This document shows, piece by piece, positions 1 through 7,567 of a stretch of DNA of 8,953 bases (its first letter is position 1; each line of letters starts with the position of its first letter). The stretch lies in assembly GCA_964352225.1 (NCBI GenBank), contig CAYGRM010000285.1:1-8953 (forward strand), given 5' to 3'. The translations under genes were made by a program, and so were the position numbers. This DNA is from CAJQQY01 sp964352225. GTDB lineage: Bacteria > Bacteroidota > Bacteroidia > Chitinophagales > Saprospiraceae. A model generated the notes under the pieces. The model saw only the letters and a program-made list of their open reading frames with translations, ran no database searches and was not told where the DNA came from.

Positions 1-191
1 GATTTAACCATTTTCAGAACAAATGCTTTATTTCATTATGTTTTAAAAATAGAAATGTCACATTTTTTTTAAAAATGGAATTCGTTGGAAATTAGTCGCG
101 AAAAGTGATAGTTTTTTGTCTTTTTATTTTCTCAAACCAGAGGTTTTTTAAATATATCATACGAGCAGAAAGCTATGCACGAGCGGGCAAA

Positions 192-269
192 TTCACCACA
201 GATTGCACAGATTTTCACAGATTATTTTTTAGTTATGTATCTGTGAAAATCTGTGCAATCTGTGGTGAA
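192..269. repeat. Perfect 31-bp inverted repeat with CACAGATT units
   Basis: The left arm (192-222) and right arm (239-269) are exact reverse complements over 31 bp and enclose a 16-nt T-rich loop. The repeat also has internal periodicity: CACAGATT occurs at 197-204, 206-213 and 216-223, spaced 9-10 bases apart, and the opposite arm carries the matching AATCTGTG units at 248-255 and 257-264, with a third near-copy at 238-245. No T-run follows either arm, so it is unlikely to be an intrinsic terminator. As DNA or RNA it could form a very stable cruciform or hairpin. From memory, similar CACAGATT/CACGGATT strings recur between genes in various bacterial genomes, so I read it as a dispersed repeat of unknown function. 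It could also be a non-autonomous mobile remnant. Confidence 0.85.
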
Positions 270-329
270 CAATTGGAATTTAGAATTTTAAATACACGTT
301 AATCTAAATTACAATACTTTTTTGCATCT

Positions 330-370
330 AAAAAAATAAGGGTTTAACATCGCTGCTAAACCCTTATTTT
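330..370 (-). terminator. Rho-independent terminator of the S8 protease gene
   Basis: A perfect 14-bp inverted repeat (333-346 with 357-370, core AAGGG/CCCTT) encloses a 10-nt loop. Read on the minus strand it lies 28 nt past the protease stop codon and its descending arm ends in a run of seven U (the A-run at 330-336). The arms are themselves flanked by A and T runs, so weaker termination on the plus strand is possible. Confidence 0.85.
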
Positions 371-398
371 AAATATATTTCTTTTCTGCTTTCTCCAC

Positions 399-3300
399 TT
401 ACTCCACAACCATCTTCAACACCCGTACCCCCAACTCACTTTTCACTTTTACAAAAAATATCCCCGCACTCCAATCACCTTTTTCAATTGGGAAAAAAGA
501 AATCCCCGCCGAACTTTGGGTTTGCCACTCTCCTACTCTCCTTCCTTGCACATCAAAAATTTGAATATCCAAATCACGTGCAACCTCATCTTCAATTTTC
601 AAATTGAAAACTCCATCGTTCGGATTTGGCACAATTTGCAATCCTAATTGAGAGGAAATATCTTCAATATCAGTTACAATTACATCAAGAGATTGATTTC
701 TAAAATCCGTATCACAAATATTTCCAACGGTCAATTTCACCGTATAGGTTCCTTGTTGTGCATAAGTTTTAAATGGATTTTCTTCCGTACTATTGGTATT
801 ATCTCCAAAGTCCCAAAAGTAAGAATCTTCTAAATCTGACTCATTCGTAAATTGATATCCTAATCCACTTTGCGCCACACTAAAATCAGAAGTAGGTACA
901 TCGAGAATGGTAATCGTTTGTATAAAAGTATCCGCACCCAAATCATTAGTAACTACCAATCTAACTTCTTTCTCCCCTGGAAGAAAATAGAAAATAGAAT
1001 CCGGATTTGGCCCGATATGAACCGCTGAAGAGGCACCTTGTCCGAATAACCAAGTATAGGAAGAAAGTGCTGCCGTCGAAGTGTTTTGGAAAGAAACATA
1101 CTCACCAATACACACTTCCGTTGTCGTAGGAACAAATTCAGCAACTGGTGCTTCAAAATTGAGTATATTAATATTATCAATCAAAAGATTATTACAATTA
1201 CCCGTCACATTGATGAATTTCACTTGTATGATTTCCCCGGCATAATCAATCAGAGAAATAGGTTCTTGCCTCCAATCGGCAACTCCACTTGGCAACCAAT
1301 TAAAATTGGCAGTCCCATCTGTCAACAATTCTGAACCAAACTTTTTATAAATTTCTTCTTGAAAAACTTGCCCGCACTCTGTATAAATTTCTACGATCAA
1401 AGTATCTGAACACAGATTATCAAAACGTGCATAAGCTAAATCAAAAGTCAAATAAGGATTATCTATCCCTGTCAAATCATAGGGAATAGTAAATAATTCA
1501 TCTCGTTGCCCTACTTCCTCATAGAATCGATTCCGTACGATTGCTGCAAAATCAGACTCTCCTGTTGAACCACCAATTCCACTTACTCTTTCCCAACCAT
1601 ATCCACCATCAGGATTGGAACTAAACCAATCAGCTGGAGGAAACACAGACTCGTCAAATCCTTCTTGAATATTGATATCCGGAACTCCAATATCTCCTAT
1701 GTTTACAAGAATCGTTTGGTAAAGAGTATCATTAAATCCTATTTCATCATTAGGCACACTACTCCATGTTTTGAGCTGATAAGTTCCTGATGTTGTAAAA
1801 ATTGCAGGCATCGCAAAAGTATAATCAGCCACTTCTCCGACCGTAAGTGTATTGTTATAACTTTCAGTCACGATGGGTTGATTATCAATTTGGTAGCTTA
1901 AGGTTAGTTCACTTTGATCTGTGGTACTAGTATTTTCTACTTCAAGGGAAATAATTTGATCAAAGGCATCACAAAGTGCAAAGGCAGATGCAGTAGGCGA
2001 ATTTAGTTGCGTTGTAGCTACATCATTTCCTAAATTACAATTCAGTAAACCATCATTATACTTGACAGCTATCGCTCTTTTTCCTCGCAAACCATTAGCT
2101 CCCACCGCTCTAACTGAAAACCAATGATCTGACAATGGATCGGTTATCGGAAGATCGAATGTAGTCAAATTAGTGGTTCCCACAGAGTCCATAAATTTTT
2201 CTCCTAAATAAAAAATATCATAACCTGTTGCTCCATCCACAGGATCCCATGAAACCTCCATAAAATCATCTGAGCAGAACGCAATCACTTCTAAATTATT
2301 AGGAATTCCACACATCGAAAAGCTTTGATCACTTTCATCTGAGAATCCATTTCGACTCACTCGAACTTTTACAGAACCATGGGTTTCATTAGGTAAATCC
2401 CATAAATACATTCTTTTGTCACCATCCAAAGTGGTAATATTTTGCCAAGTGCTTCCTCCATTAGTTGTATATTCTAATGAAAATTCTCCGGCGTCTCCAT
2501 AAGCATCCCAACGAATTCTCTCCTGCGTAGATGGTACAAATCCTTCTCCTCCAATTGGGTAAGTAACCGTAATCTCATCAGTAATAACTTCGTAAACTAC
2601 ATAGTATTCTTGTGGGCCAAAAGGCACTTCAAAGCCACTCACATCAATTATATATTCACCTGCCAATGGATTATCAAATAAAACTTGTTCCACATTATTC
2701 AAATGGTCTTCTCCATTAGTTGCGGGCAAATCTAATAGACTTGGGTCTGGTGTTTCATCCAAAACCCAAGGTAATTTAGTGGAGCCATCAGGCGCAGTTA
2801 CCACCATATCCAAATCATTAATCAACGCCTTGCCAGAACCAAGCATTGCTGATTGTTCATTCCAATAAACCATCACTCGAACTTCCACAGCACCTGCTGG
2901 AACTGTCAGCGTATGCATATTGTTTTCTCCTTGAGAAATTTGATTTGATTCATACCTTTCATCCTTTAAAAGTTGATAAGCTCGATTGGCATTCAAATGT
3001 CCCCAACCAAATTTAAAGTCTGGGCCAATATTTCCTAAATCATTTGCCGTATTCATCAGCGTTGCTTTGATCAACGCAGCTGAAGCAGTCTCTCCTCCAT
3101 TTAAATCTCGGTATCCTTGATGTAATTGTGCAGACACTCCTGCCACCCCAGGAGCTGCTCCAGAGGTTCCACCAAAGCCATCGTAAGTATCAAATGGTTG
3201 AGTTGAATTTTGATCTTGACCGTTAGCAGTAATATCTGGTTTGATTCGACCATCATGTGCTGGGCCTCGACTACTCGAAGTAGCCAATACTGCATTTTCA

Positions 3301-4502
3301 AATACATTGGCAGTTGCCAACACATTTTTCCCTTGCTTATGTCCACCTGTAATATTTCCCCATTGATTGCCGGCTCCGTAACCGCAATTTTGATTATTGG
3401 AATTACCTGCAGAAAAAACGTGGAGGAAGGTCGGATTCTCGTAAACTTGTCGATCTATAATTTCTGTAATCGCAGTATAACCTGTATTACAACCATTGCT
3501 GTAGGAAGAATTCACCACCAAAACTCCTTCATTCTGATGCTTATCCAATGAAATTAAGTTCTCCTCAAAATCAACATAATAGGAAATCACATGCATATCA
3601 GATCCAGAAGCCATTCCTTTCATATCAGGATTTAAATTACCTGCTCCAGCAAAAATACCAGCTACCCCATCTGCATGATTGATTTGACCATCCACATCTA
3701 AGTCTTGAATATCTCTTCCTTTAAAATCAATATGTGGTCCAACCATTCCATCATCTCGAACCATTACCGCCACACCTGTTCCATCTATATTCAAGCCACC
3801 ATTGTATTCGGTACTCAACATATTTGCGCGATGCAAACTACGTCCTCTGCGATCTTCTGGCTCTCCTAGTTCGGGTGCAATAATAATAAAAGATACATAT
3901 GGAAGCGCTGCAAAGTTTTCAATCTCATCAATTCCTATTTGAATTTTAATCAAATAAGAACTTGACATTTGTTTGATAATCTTTGCGTTTGTTGCACGAA
4001 CTTTTTCTTCCGCTAATTGAATGGGAATATTTTTAAAAAAACGTAACAATACATTTACATTCTCACCTTGAACAGAACTATGAGATAAATCCAAATCAAT
4101 TAATGATTTATCAATTTTCATCGTAGCATCCATTCGAATAATGGAACGAATATTTTTATTTTTTAAATCAGTCTTATCGATGGAAATTGGAAACGAAACC
4201 ACATAAGCTTTATTCGGAAGGTAATCTAAAAACTCGATCCCAAGGTTTTCTAATTCTGCTTTTTCACGATTGGTAGGAATTTGAAAAAATTGTAGAATAC
4301 GATGATATTTTCCTTGAAAGATTTCGTTGGAATGAACATCGTCATTTTTCAAAAAATCATCAAAATTCTCAGGAATCCAACGCTCTTCATTTTGCAAAAT
4401 CAATTGGTAATCAGTTGTTGCACTTTGAGAAAAAACATTAGAAGCAAAAAATTGCAAAAGTAATGTTAGAAAGAAAGTGGAGAGTAATAGTTTATTTTTC
4501 AT
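399..4502 (-). CDS. Secreted KP-43-like S8 subtilisin, multidomain, T9SS type A sorting domain
   Basis: This is an extracellular serine endopeptidase of 1367 residues. Residues 1-25 form a signal peptide (cut near VFS-QS), and 26-215 a propeptide that looks like two copies of one fold (about 66-125 and 148-212). The S8 catalytic domain covers roughly 230-510. Probable catalytic residues are D250 (in RDDG), H276 (HADGVAG) and S447 (GTSGAAP), with oxyanion N367 in SAGN and the family block SSRGPxxDGRIKPDI at 410-424. Residues 530-640 match the C-terminal beta-barrel of KP-43-type proteases (NDLD at 562-565; NNVE...GPQ at 602-631). Then come a Kre9-like sandwich (646-730), an FnIII-like domain (735-815), a CARDB-like region (825-935), a choice-of-anchor-J/MAM-like jelly roll (945-1115, opening GFDESVFPPADW), two PKD-like domains (1120-1200; 1203-1278, WDFGD at 1230) and a T9SS type A sorting domain (1288-1367, VPNPNDGVF). 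The sorting domain implies export by T9SS with cell-surface attachment or release. The ATG start fits the signal peptide exactly. Substrate is unknown. Domain names after 640 are less certain than the protease call. Confidence 0.95.
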   Translation of the reverse strand: MKNKLLLSTFFLTLLLQFFASNVFSQSATTDYQLILQNEERWIPENFDDFLKNDDVHSNEIFQGKYHRILQFFQIPTNREKAELENLGIEFLDYLPNKAYVVSFPISIDKTDLKNKNIRSIIRMDATMKIDKSLIDLDLSHSSVQGENVNVLLRFFKNIPIQLAEEKVRATNAKIIKQMSSSYLIKIQIGIDEIENFAALPYVSFIIIAPELGEPEDRRGRSLHRANMLSTEYNGGLNIDGTGVAVMVRDDGMVGPHIDFKGRDIQDLDVDGQINHADGVAGIFAGAGNLNPDMKGMASGSDMHVISYYVDFEENLISLDKHQNEGVLVVNSSYSNGCNTGYTAITEIIDRQVYENPTFLHVFSAGNSNNQNCGYGAGNQWGNITGGHKQGKNVLATANVFENAVLATSSSRGPAHDGRIKPDITANGQDQNSTQPFDTYDGFGGTSGAAPGVAGVSAQLHQGYRDLNGGETASAALIKATLMNTANDLGNIGPDFKFGWGHLNANRAYQLLKDERYESNQISQGENNMHTLTVPAGAVEVRVMVYWNEQSAMLGSGKALINDLDMVVTAPDGSTKLPWVLDETPDPSLLDLPATNGEDHLNNVEQVLFDNPLAGEYIIDVSGFEVPFGPQEYYVVYEVITDEITVTYPIGGEGFVPSTQERIRWDAYGDAGEFSLEYTTNGGSTWQNITTLDGDKRMYLWDLPNETHGSVKVRVSRNGFSDESDQSFSMCGIPNNLEVIAFCSDDFMEVSWDPVDGATGYDIFYLGEKFMDSVGTTNLTTFDLPITDPLSDHWFSVRAVGANGLRGKRAIAVKYNDGLLNCNLGNDVATTQLNSPTASAFALCDAFDQIISLEVENTSTTDQSELTLSYQIDNQPIVTESYNNTLTVGEVADYTFAMPAIFTTSGTYQLKTWSSVPNDEIGFNDTLYQTILVNIGDIGVPDINIQEGFDESVFPPADWFSSNPDGGYGWERVSGIGGSTGESDFAAIVRNRFYEEVGQRDELFTIPYDLTGIDNPYLTFDLAYARFDNLCSDTLIVEIYTECGQVFQEEIYKKFGSELLTDGTANFNWLPSGVADWRQEPISLIDYAGEIIQVKFINVTGNCNNLLIDNINILNFEAPVAEFVPTTTEVCIGEYVSFQNTSTAALSSYTWLFGQGASSAVHIGPNPDSIFYFLPGEKEVRLVVTNDLGADTFIQTITILDVPTSDFSVAQSGLGYQFTNESDLEDSYFWDFGDNTNSTEENPFKTYAQQGTYTVKLTVGNICDTDFRNQSLDVIVTDIEDISSQLGLQIVPNPNDGVFNLKIEDEVARDLDIQIFDVQGRRVGEWQTQSSAGISFFPIEKGDWSAGIFFVKVKSELGVRVLKMVVE

Positions 4503-4528
4503 CTTTGATAGATTGGTTTTAAAGTATT

Positions 4529-4536
4529 CAAATATA
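4529..4536 (-). promoter_or_regulatory. Candidate Bacteroidota -7 promoter element for the S8 protease
   Basis: On the minus strand this reads TATATTTG, a full match to the Bacteroidota -7 consensus TAnnTTTG. It would place the transcript start about 20 nt before the protease ATG. No TTTG box lies at the usual 19-21 nt upstream, and such octamers arise readily in AT-rich spacers. There is no Shine-Dalgarno sequence before the ATG, as is common in this phylum. Confidence 0.4.
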
Positions 4537-4603
4537 TTTTTTCACAAAATAAAAAAATCGACCTTCTTTTTTTTAAAATTTTACAGATTTGTCGGGAAAG
4601 AAA

Positions 4604-5944
4604 TCATCCTTCCGCTTTCGCCAGTCCTTCTTTAAAAACTCGCAAACACCTTTCCCTTGCTTCTTTATGATCCACGATTCGTTCAGGGTACTCATCAGTT
4701 CCATATTCAGGCACCCATTTTTTAATATATTTCATTTCTTTATCAAACTTAACTTGTTGACTATCAGGATTAAATATCCTAAAATAAGGTGCCGCATCAG
4801 TCCCACAGCCTGCGGCCCATTGCCATCCTCCATTATTACTAGCAAGATCAAAATCTAATAATTTTTTGGCAAAATAAGCTTCTCCCCACCTCCAATCAGT
4901 CAATAGATGTTTTGTCAAAAAACTAGCGACGATCATCCGAACTCGATTATGCATATATCCTGTTTCATTTAATTCCCGCATCCCCGCGTCGACAATATGA
5001 TAACCAGTTTTTCCTTCACACCATTTTTGAAAATGATCTTCATTATTTACCCACTCAATCAGATCGTATTTTGCTCGAAAAGGATTATTTACCACATGCG
5101 GAAAGTTAGCCATGATCATCGCATAGAAATCTCTCCAAATTAATTCATTCAAAAAAGTATCATTAAGTTTTTGGGCAGCCCTGGCTTTTTCACGAATACT
5201 AATCGTCCCAAATCTAAAATGAATACCCAATCTTGAAGTACCATCTATGGCTGGAAAATTTCTAGTTTCATCGTAGGTTTTTATTAAACCTCTTTTGACG
5301 GTATCACTAGGAATTTCAATTTCGGATTTTTCAAAACCCATGGACTTTAAAGAAGGGATTTCGAGCGAAGACGTGGAATGAAAGTTATTAAAATATTTTT
5401 CAGTTGGGTATGATTTGAAATAATAAGATAAAGGCTCCCCATTTTTATCTTTTGACATTTTGGATTTTAATTTTGCTTTCCAAACTCGACTATAAGGAGT
5501 GAAAACGGTATAAGGATCTCCATCACTTTTGACTACTTCTTTTTTCTCGAAAATGACATGATCTTTAAAGGTATGAAATGAAACACTCTCTTCTCCTAAC
5601 AATGCTTTTACATTTTCATCTCTTTCTAAAGCATAAGGTTCGTAATCATGATTAGTAAATACTTTTTCTACTTTGTATTCTTTTATGATGGTTTTAAACA
5701 CCTCCTCTGGTGTTCCATATTTCACCAAAAGAGAGCTTCCCATCTCTTCTAGCTTTGCCTTCATGTCATGCAAAGTCTCATGAAGAAATTGGACTCGAGC
5801 ATCCTGCTTATCTTCTAAATCATCCAATATGTTTTTATCAAAAATAAAAATAGGTAGGACAGGTTGATCACTTTTCAAGGCGTGATATAAACCTGCATTG
5901 TCATTCAAGCGCAAATCTCGACGGAACCAAAATATATTAATCAT
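4604..5944 (-). CDS. phrB: Deoxyribodipyrimidine photolyase (class I-like CPD photolyase)
   Basis: This cytoplasmic flavoenzyme uses blue light to split cyclobutane pyrimidine dimers. It has 446 residues against 472 in E. coli PhrB. The N-terminal alpha/beta antenna domain covers about 2-130 (opening FWFRRDLRLNDN) and the helical FAD-binding domain about 235-435. Seen residues include the FAD-loop block TSRLGIHFRFGTISIR (236-251), ELIWR with E267 and W270 (matching PhrB dimer contacts E274 and W277), GYMHNRVRM (329-337), N370 (PhrB N378) in NNGGWQW, and GTDAAPYFRIFNP (381-393). The electron-transfer tryptophans are all present: W298, W351 and W374, matching W306, W359 and W382. Together these favour an active CPD enzyme over a cryptochrome or a (6-4) enzyme. 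Residue 316 is His where GKTGYP normally has Pro. Whether the antenna is a folate or a deazaflavin cannot be decided. The gene stands alone, with 187 bp upstream and 101 bp downstream. Confidence 0.95.
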   Translation of the reverse strand: MINIFWFRRDLRLNDNAGLYHALKSDQPVLPIFIFDKNILDDLEDKQDARVQFLHETLHDMKAKLEEMGSSLLVKYGTPEEVFKTIIKEYKVEKVFTNHDYEPYALERDENVKALLGEESVSFHTFKDHVIFEKKEVVKSDGDPYTVFTPYSRVWKAKLKSKMSKDKNGEPLSYYFKSYPTEKYFNNFHSTSSLEIPSLKSMGFEKSEIEIPSDTVKRGLIKTYDETRNFPAIDGTSRLGIHFRFGTISIREKARAAQKLNDTFLNELIWRDFYAMIMANFPHVVNNPFRAKYDLIEWVNNEDHFQKWCEGKTGYHIVDAGMRELNETGYMHNRVRMIVASFLTKHLLTDWRWGEAYFAKKLLDFDLASNNGGWQWAAGCGTDAAPYFRIFNPDSQQVKFDKEMKYIKKWVPEYGTDEYPERIVDHKEARERCLRVFKEGLAKAEG

Positions 5945-6021
5945 TTCGTTTTGAACATTTGAGAGTTAATGGAAGAAAATCTTCAGAAAAATCTTATTGA
6001 AACATAGAAGACATTTAAGGA

Positions 6022-6029
6022 CAAAAATA
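6022..6029 (-). promoter_or_regulatory. Candidate -7 promoter element for the photolyase gene
   Basis: The minus strand reads TATTTTTG, fitting TAnnTTTG, and would give a leader of about 70 nt. A second octamer match (TAGTTTTG) lies at 6109-6116, closer to the preceding gene. Neither has a TTTG box at the usual distance upstream, so the choice between them is a guess. Confidence 0.3.
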
Positions 6030-6131
6030 TTTCCGTTGAATGCTTTTATATGTTCTTAAATACCTTCGATTCTTTAATAGTCTGTAAACATTTTTCAAAC
6101 AAAAGAATCAAAACTATGTTCAAATTTTTCC

Positions 6132-7469
6132 TTAATCTACTGTTACCTCAATTGGATTTTCTGCCTCTGTAATTTTTGCATCATTAATCATTACTACTTC
6201 TCCTTTCTCTTTTTGGGTGCTCCATACTTCGATTCCTTTCCAAGTTTTGCCACAATCATTTTCTAGGGTAGCTCCAATCAGCGTTAATTTTGCTTCGGGC
6301 TTTACCACTATTTTCCCACCAGGAGGAATGGAAATACGACAACGAATGGTTAATGCCCCTCCATCCTCTACGATAATATCACCTTCCAAATCCTTCTCAC
6401 TATCCCAATAAATATTCTCTCCTTTTTTAATTCTAATCGTTTTGGAGGTATCATAATTACACCAAGTTCTTTTTAAAAGCGACCGAACTCGATAACTTTT
6501 ATTCGCTAAATTATAATGAACCGTCGCAATTTGGCAAGGAGTCCAAGCGCCAGCATGTGCATTATAATCCATAATATTATTGGAAACTAGAGAGTCGCAA
6601 GCCGATCCATTTTTAGTATAATTCCAACAATTAGAATGTGCTGGAGTATCATCGCATCCGTCATTTTTTCCCCAACTGTGGCGCAAGCCAAGGCAATGCC
6701 CAAGCTCATGATTTAATAGTCGCTGCGAGTTCCAATGATCTAAAAATGGAATCTCTTCAGCCGTTTTCCATTTTGTAGCATCCATAAAATAATACCATGA
6801 TGCAATCTTTGTCCATTTTCCAAAAGCCACTCCATTTGATGACATTTTATAGGTTTTAGAAGCAACACTATCCGCATGGAAGCCCATCATGAAAATATTC
6901 ATCACCGTATCTTTTTGGATCCCATATTTTTTATAAACATCCTGAGTATAGATATTAGAATTAGCTCCATAATTAGTCATATGATATAATTCCTCATCAT
7001 CATGAAAATAAATTCCATCATCATTTGGCACATCTTCACGAGGGGTCAGTTCAAATTGATAACACATTGGAAGAGCAGGCGTTTCATTTCCAAGAGGTAA
7101 AAACATTTTAGCATTTTGTCTTAATTTCTGATTGGTAGATTCTAGAATTTTTTTGACGTAAATTCGTCCTTGATTTTCGTCTGGAAAATTTCCTCCCCCT
7201 TCTCCATCTCTCATCACATGAAAATTCACTCTCACTATTTTAACGGGAGTGTGATCTAAATGCTCAGGATCAGGAGCGTAATTCATTTTAGTTTTGCATG
7301 CCGACCTCTTGGCATCTTGGTTGGGGAGACGAGCAACTGTGGCATCATCAAATTCTGCAGGAATAGGCGCTATTTTTTTCAAAAAAACTTTTTCCACCTT
7401 TCGATCACAAGAGGAAAATAACAATACACTTACAAGCGAAAAAATAAATAAAAATAAATACTTGGTCAT
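6132..7469 (-). CDS. M43 pappalysin-like zinc metalloprotease lipoprotein with beta-solenoid-like tail
   Basis: This is a predicted cell-envelope metallopeptidase of 445 residues. Residues 1-20 form a lipoprotein signal peptide, with C21 as the likely lipidated cysteine (LLFSSC). Basic residues follow it (CDRK), not an obvious acidic surface-export tag, so inner- or outer-leaflet placement is open. The protease domain spans about 75-335. The zinc site HExxHxxGxxH is complete (H254, E255, H258, H264), a GCDDTP segment (271-276) follows as in M43 enzymes, and the Met-turn is NNIMDY (297-302, M300). Ten cysteines lie beyond the lipobox, suggesting disulfides outside the cytoplasm. Residues about 343-445 change character to short beta repeats (GDIIVEDGGALTI, GGKIVVKPEAKLTLIGA, WKGIEVW), resembling the right-handed beta-solenoid segments often attached to Bacteroidota secreted proteins. 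There is no T9SS sorting domain, consistent with lipid anchoring. The ATG start fits the signal peptide. The substrate is unknown. Confidence 0.9.
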   Translation of the reverse strand: MTKYLFLFIFSLVSVLLFSSCDRKVEKVFLKKIAPIPAEFDDATVARLPNQDAKRSACKTKMNYAPDPEHLDHTPVKIVRVNFHVMRDGEGGGNFPDENQGRIYVKKILESTNQKLRQNAKMFLPLGNETPALPMCYQFELTPREDVPNDDGIYFHDDEELYHMTNYGANSNIYTQDVYKKYGIQKDTVMNIFMMGFHADSVASKTYKMSSNGVAFGKWTKIASWYYFMDATKWKTAEEIPFLDHWNSQRLLNHELGHCLGLRHSWGKNDGCDDTPAHSNCWNYTKNGSACDSLVSNNIMDYNAHAGAWTPCQIATVHYNLANKSYRVRSLLKRTWCNYDTSKTIRIKKGENIYWDSEKDLEGDIIVEDGGALTIRCRISIPPGGKIVVKPEAKLTLIGATLENDCGKTWKGIEVWSTQKEKGEVVMINDAKITEAENPIEVTVD

Positions 7470-7537
7470 ATTTCTTAATTTGTTGATTGACTAAATGCTC
7501 AAAGAATTCTTTTTCTTAGAAATTTTGAATTAAATCT

Positions 7538-7545
7538 TATTTTTG
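7538..7545 (+). promoter_or_regulatory. Candidate -7 promoter element for the TPR lipoprotein gene
   Basis: TATTTTTG matches TAnnTTTG and would start transcription about 15-20 nt before the ATG at 7568. A TTTG lies at 7524-7527, only 10 nt upstream of the octamer and too close for a standard -33 box. The 98-bp spacer must also hold the promoter of the divergent M43 gene, for which no clear octamer is visible. Confidence 0.4.
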
Positions 7546-7567
7546 TGAAAAAATAAAAATATTATCC

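Larger units (their letters stand above)
1..398. other. Intergenic region without a convincing gene
   Basis: This AT-rich stretch to the left of the S8 protease gene shows no open frame with a recognisable protein on either strand. The only sizeable frame (105-302, plus) starts at GTG, runs straight through the large inverted repeat and gives a low-complexity product with no family character. The identifiable content is the 31-bp inverted repeat at 192-269 and the terminator at 330-370. Positions 1-190 show only A/T runs. A promoter or gene end belonging to something left of the window cannot be excluded. Confidence 0.6.

Noticed and set aside
192..269. CRISPR array or intrinsic terminator at the CACAGATT repeats
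   Set aside because: The repeat units are 8 bp with 1-2 base spacers and arranged as one palindrome, unlike CRISPR; no T-run follows either arm, unlike a terminator.
105..302. Open frame of 65 codons on the plus strand
   Set aside because: It begins at GTG, spans the 31-bp inverted repeat and its loop, and the product has no family resemblance or codon signal of a real gene.
3210..3551. 113-codon plus-strand frame inside the protease gene
   Set aside because: It is antisense to the conserved S8 catalytic domain and its product is a scrambled reading of that sequence. The other frames overlapping the large genes (for example 648-833, 1086-1334, 4589-4858, 7903-8163) were rejected for the same reason.
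4604..5944. Cryptochrome (signalling) instead of photolyase
   Set aside because: The dimer-contact residues E267 and W270, the full tryptophan triad and Asn370 favour a repair enzyme, and there is no C-terminal signalling extension.
6068..6109. Possible terminator for the M43 gene (GATTCTTT / AAAGAATC)
   Set aside because: The stem is only 8 bp, AT-rich, has a 26-nt loop and no U-run on the minus strand.
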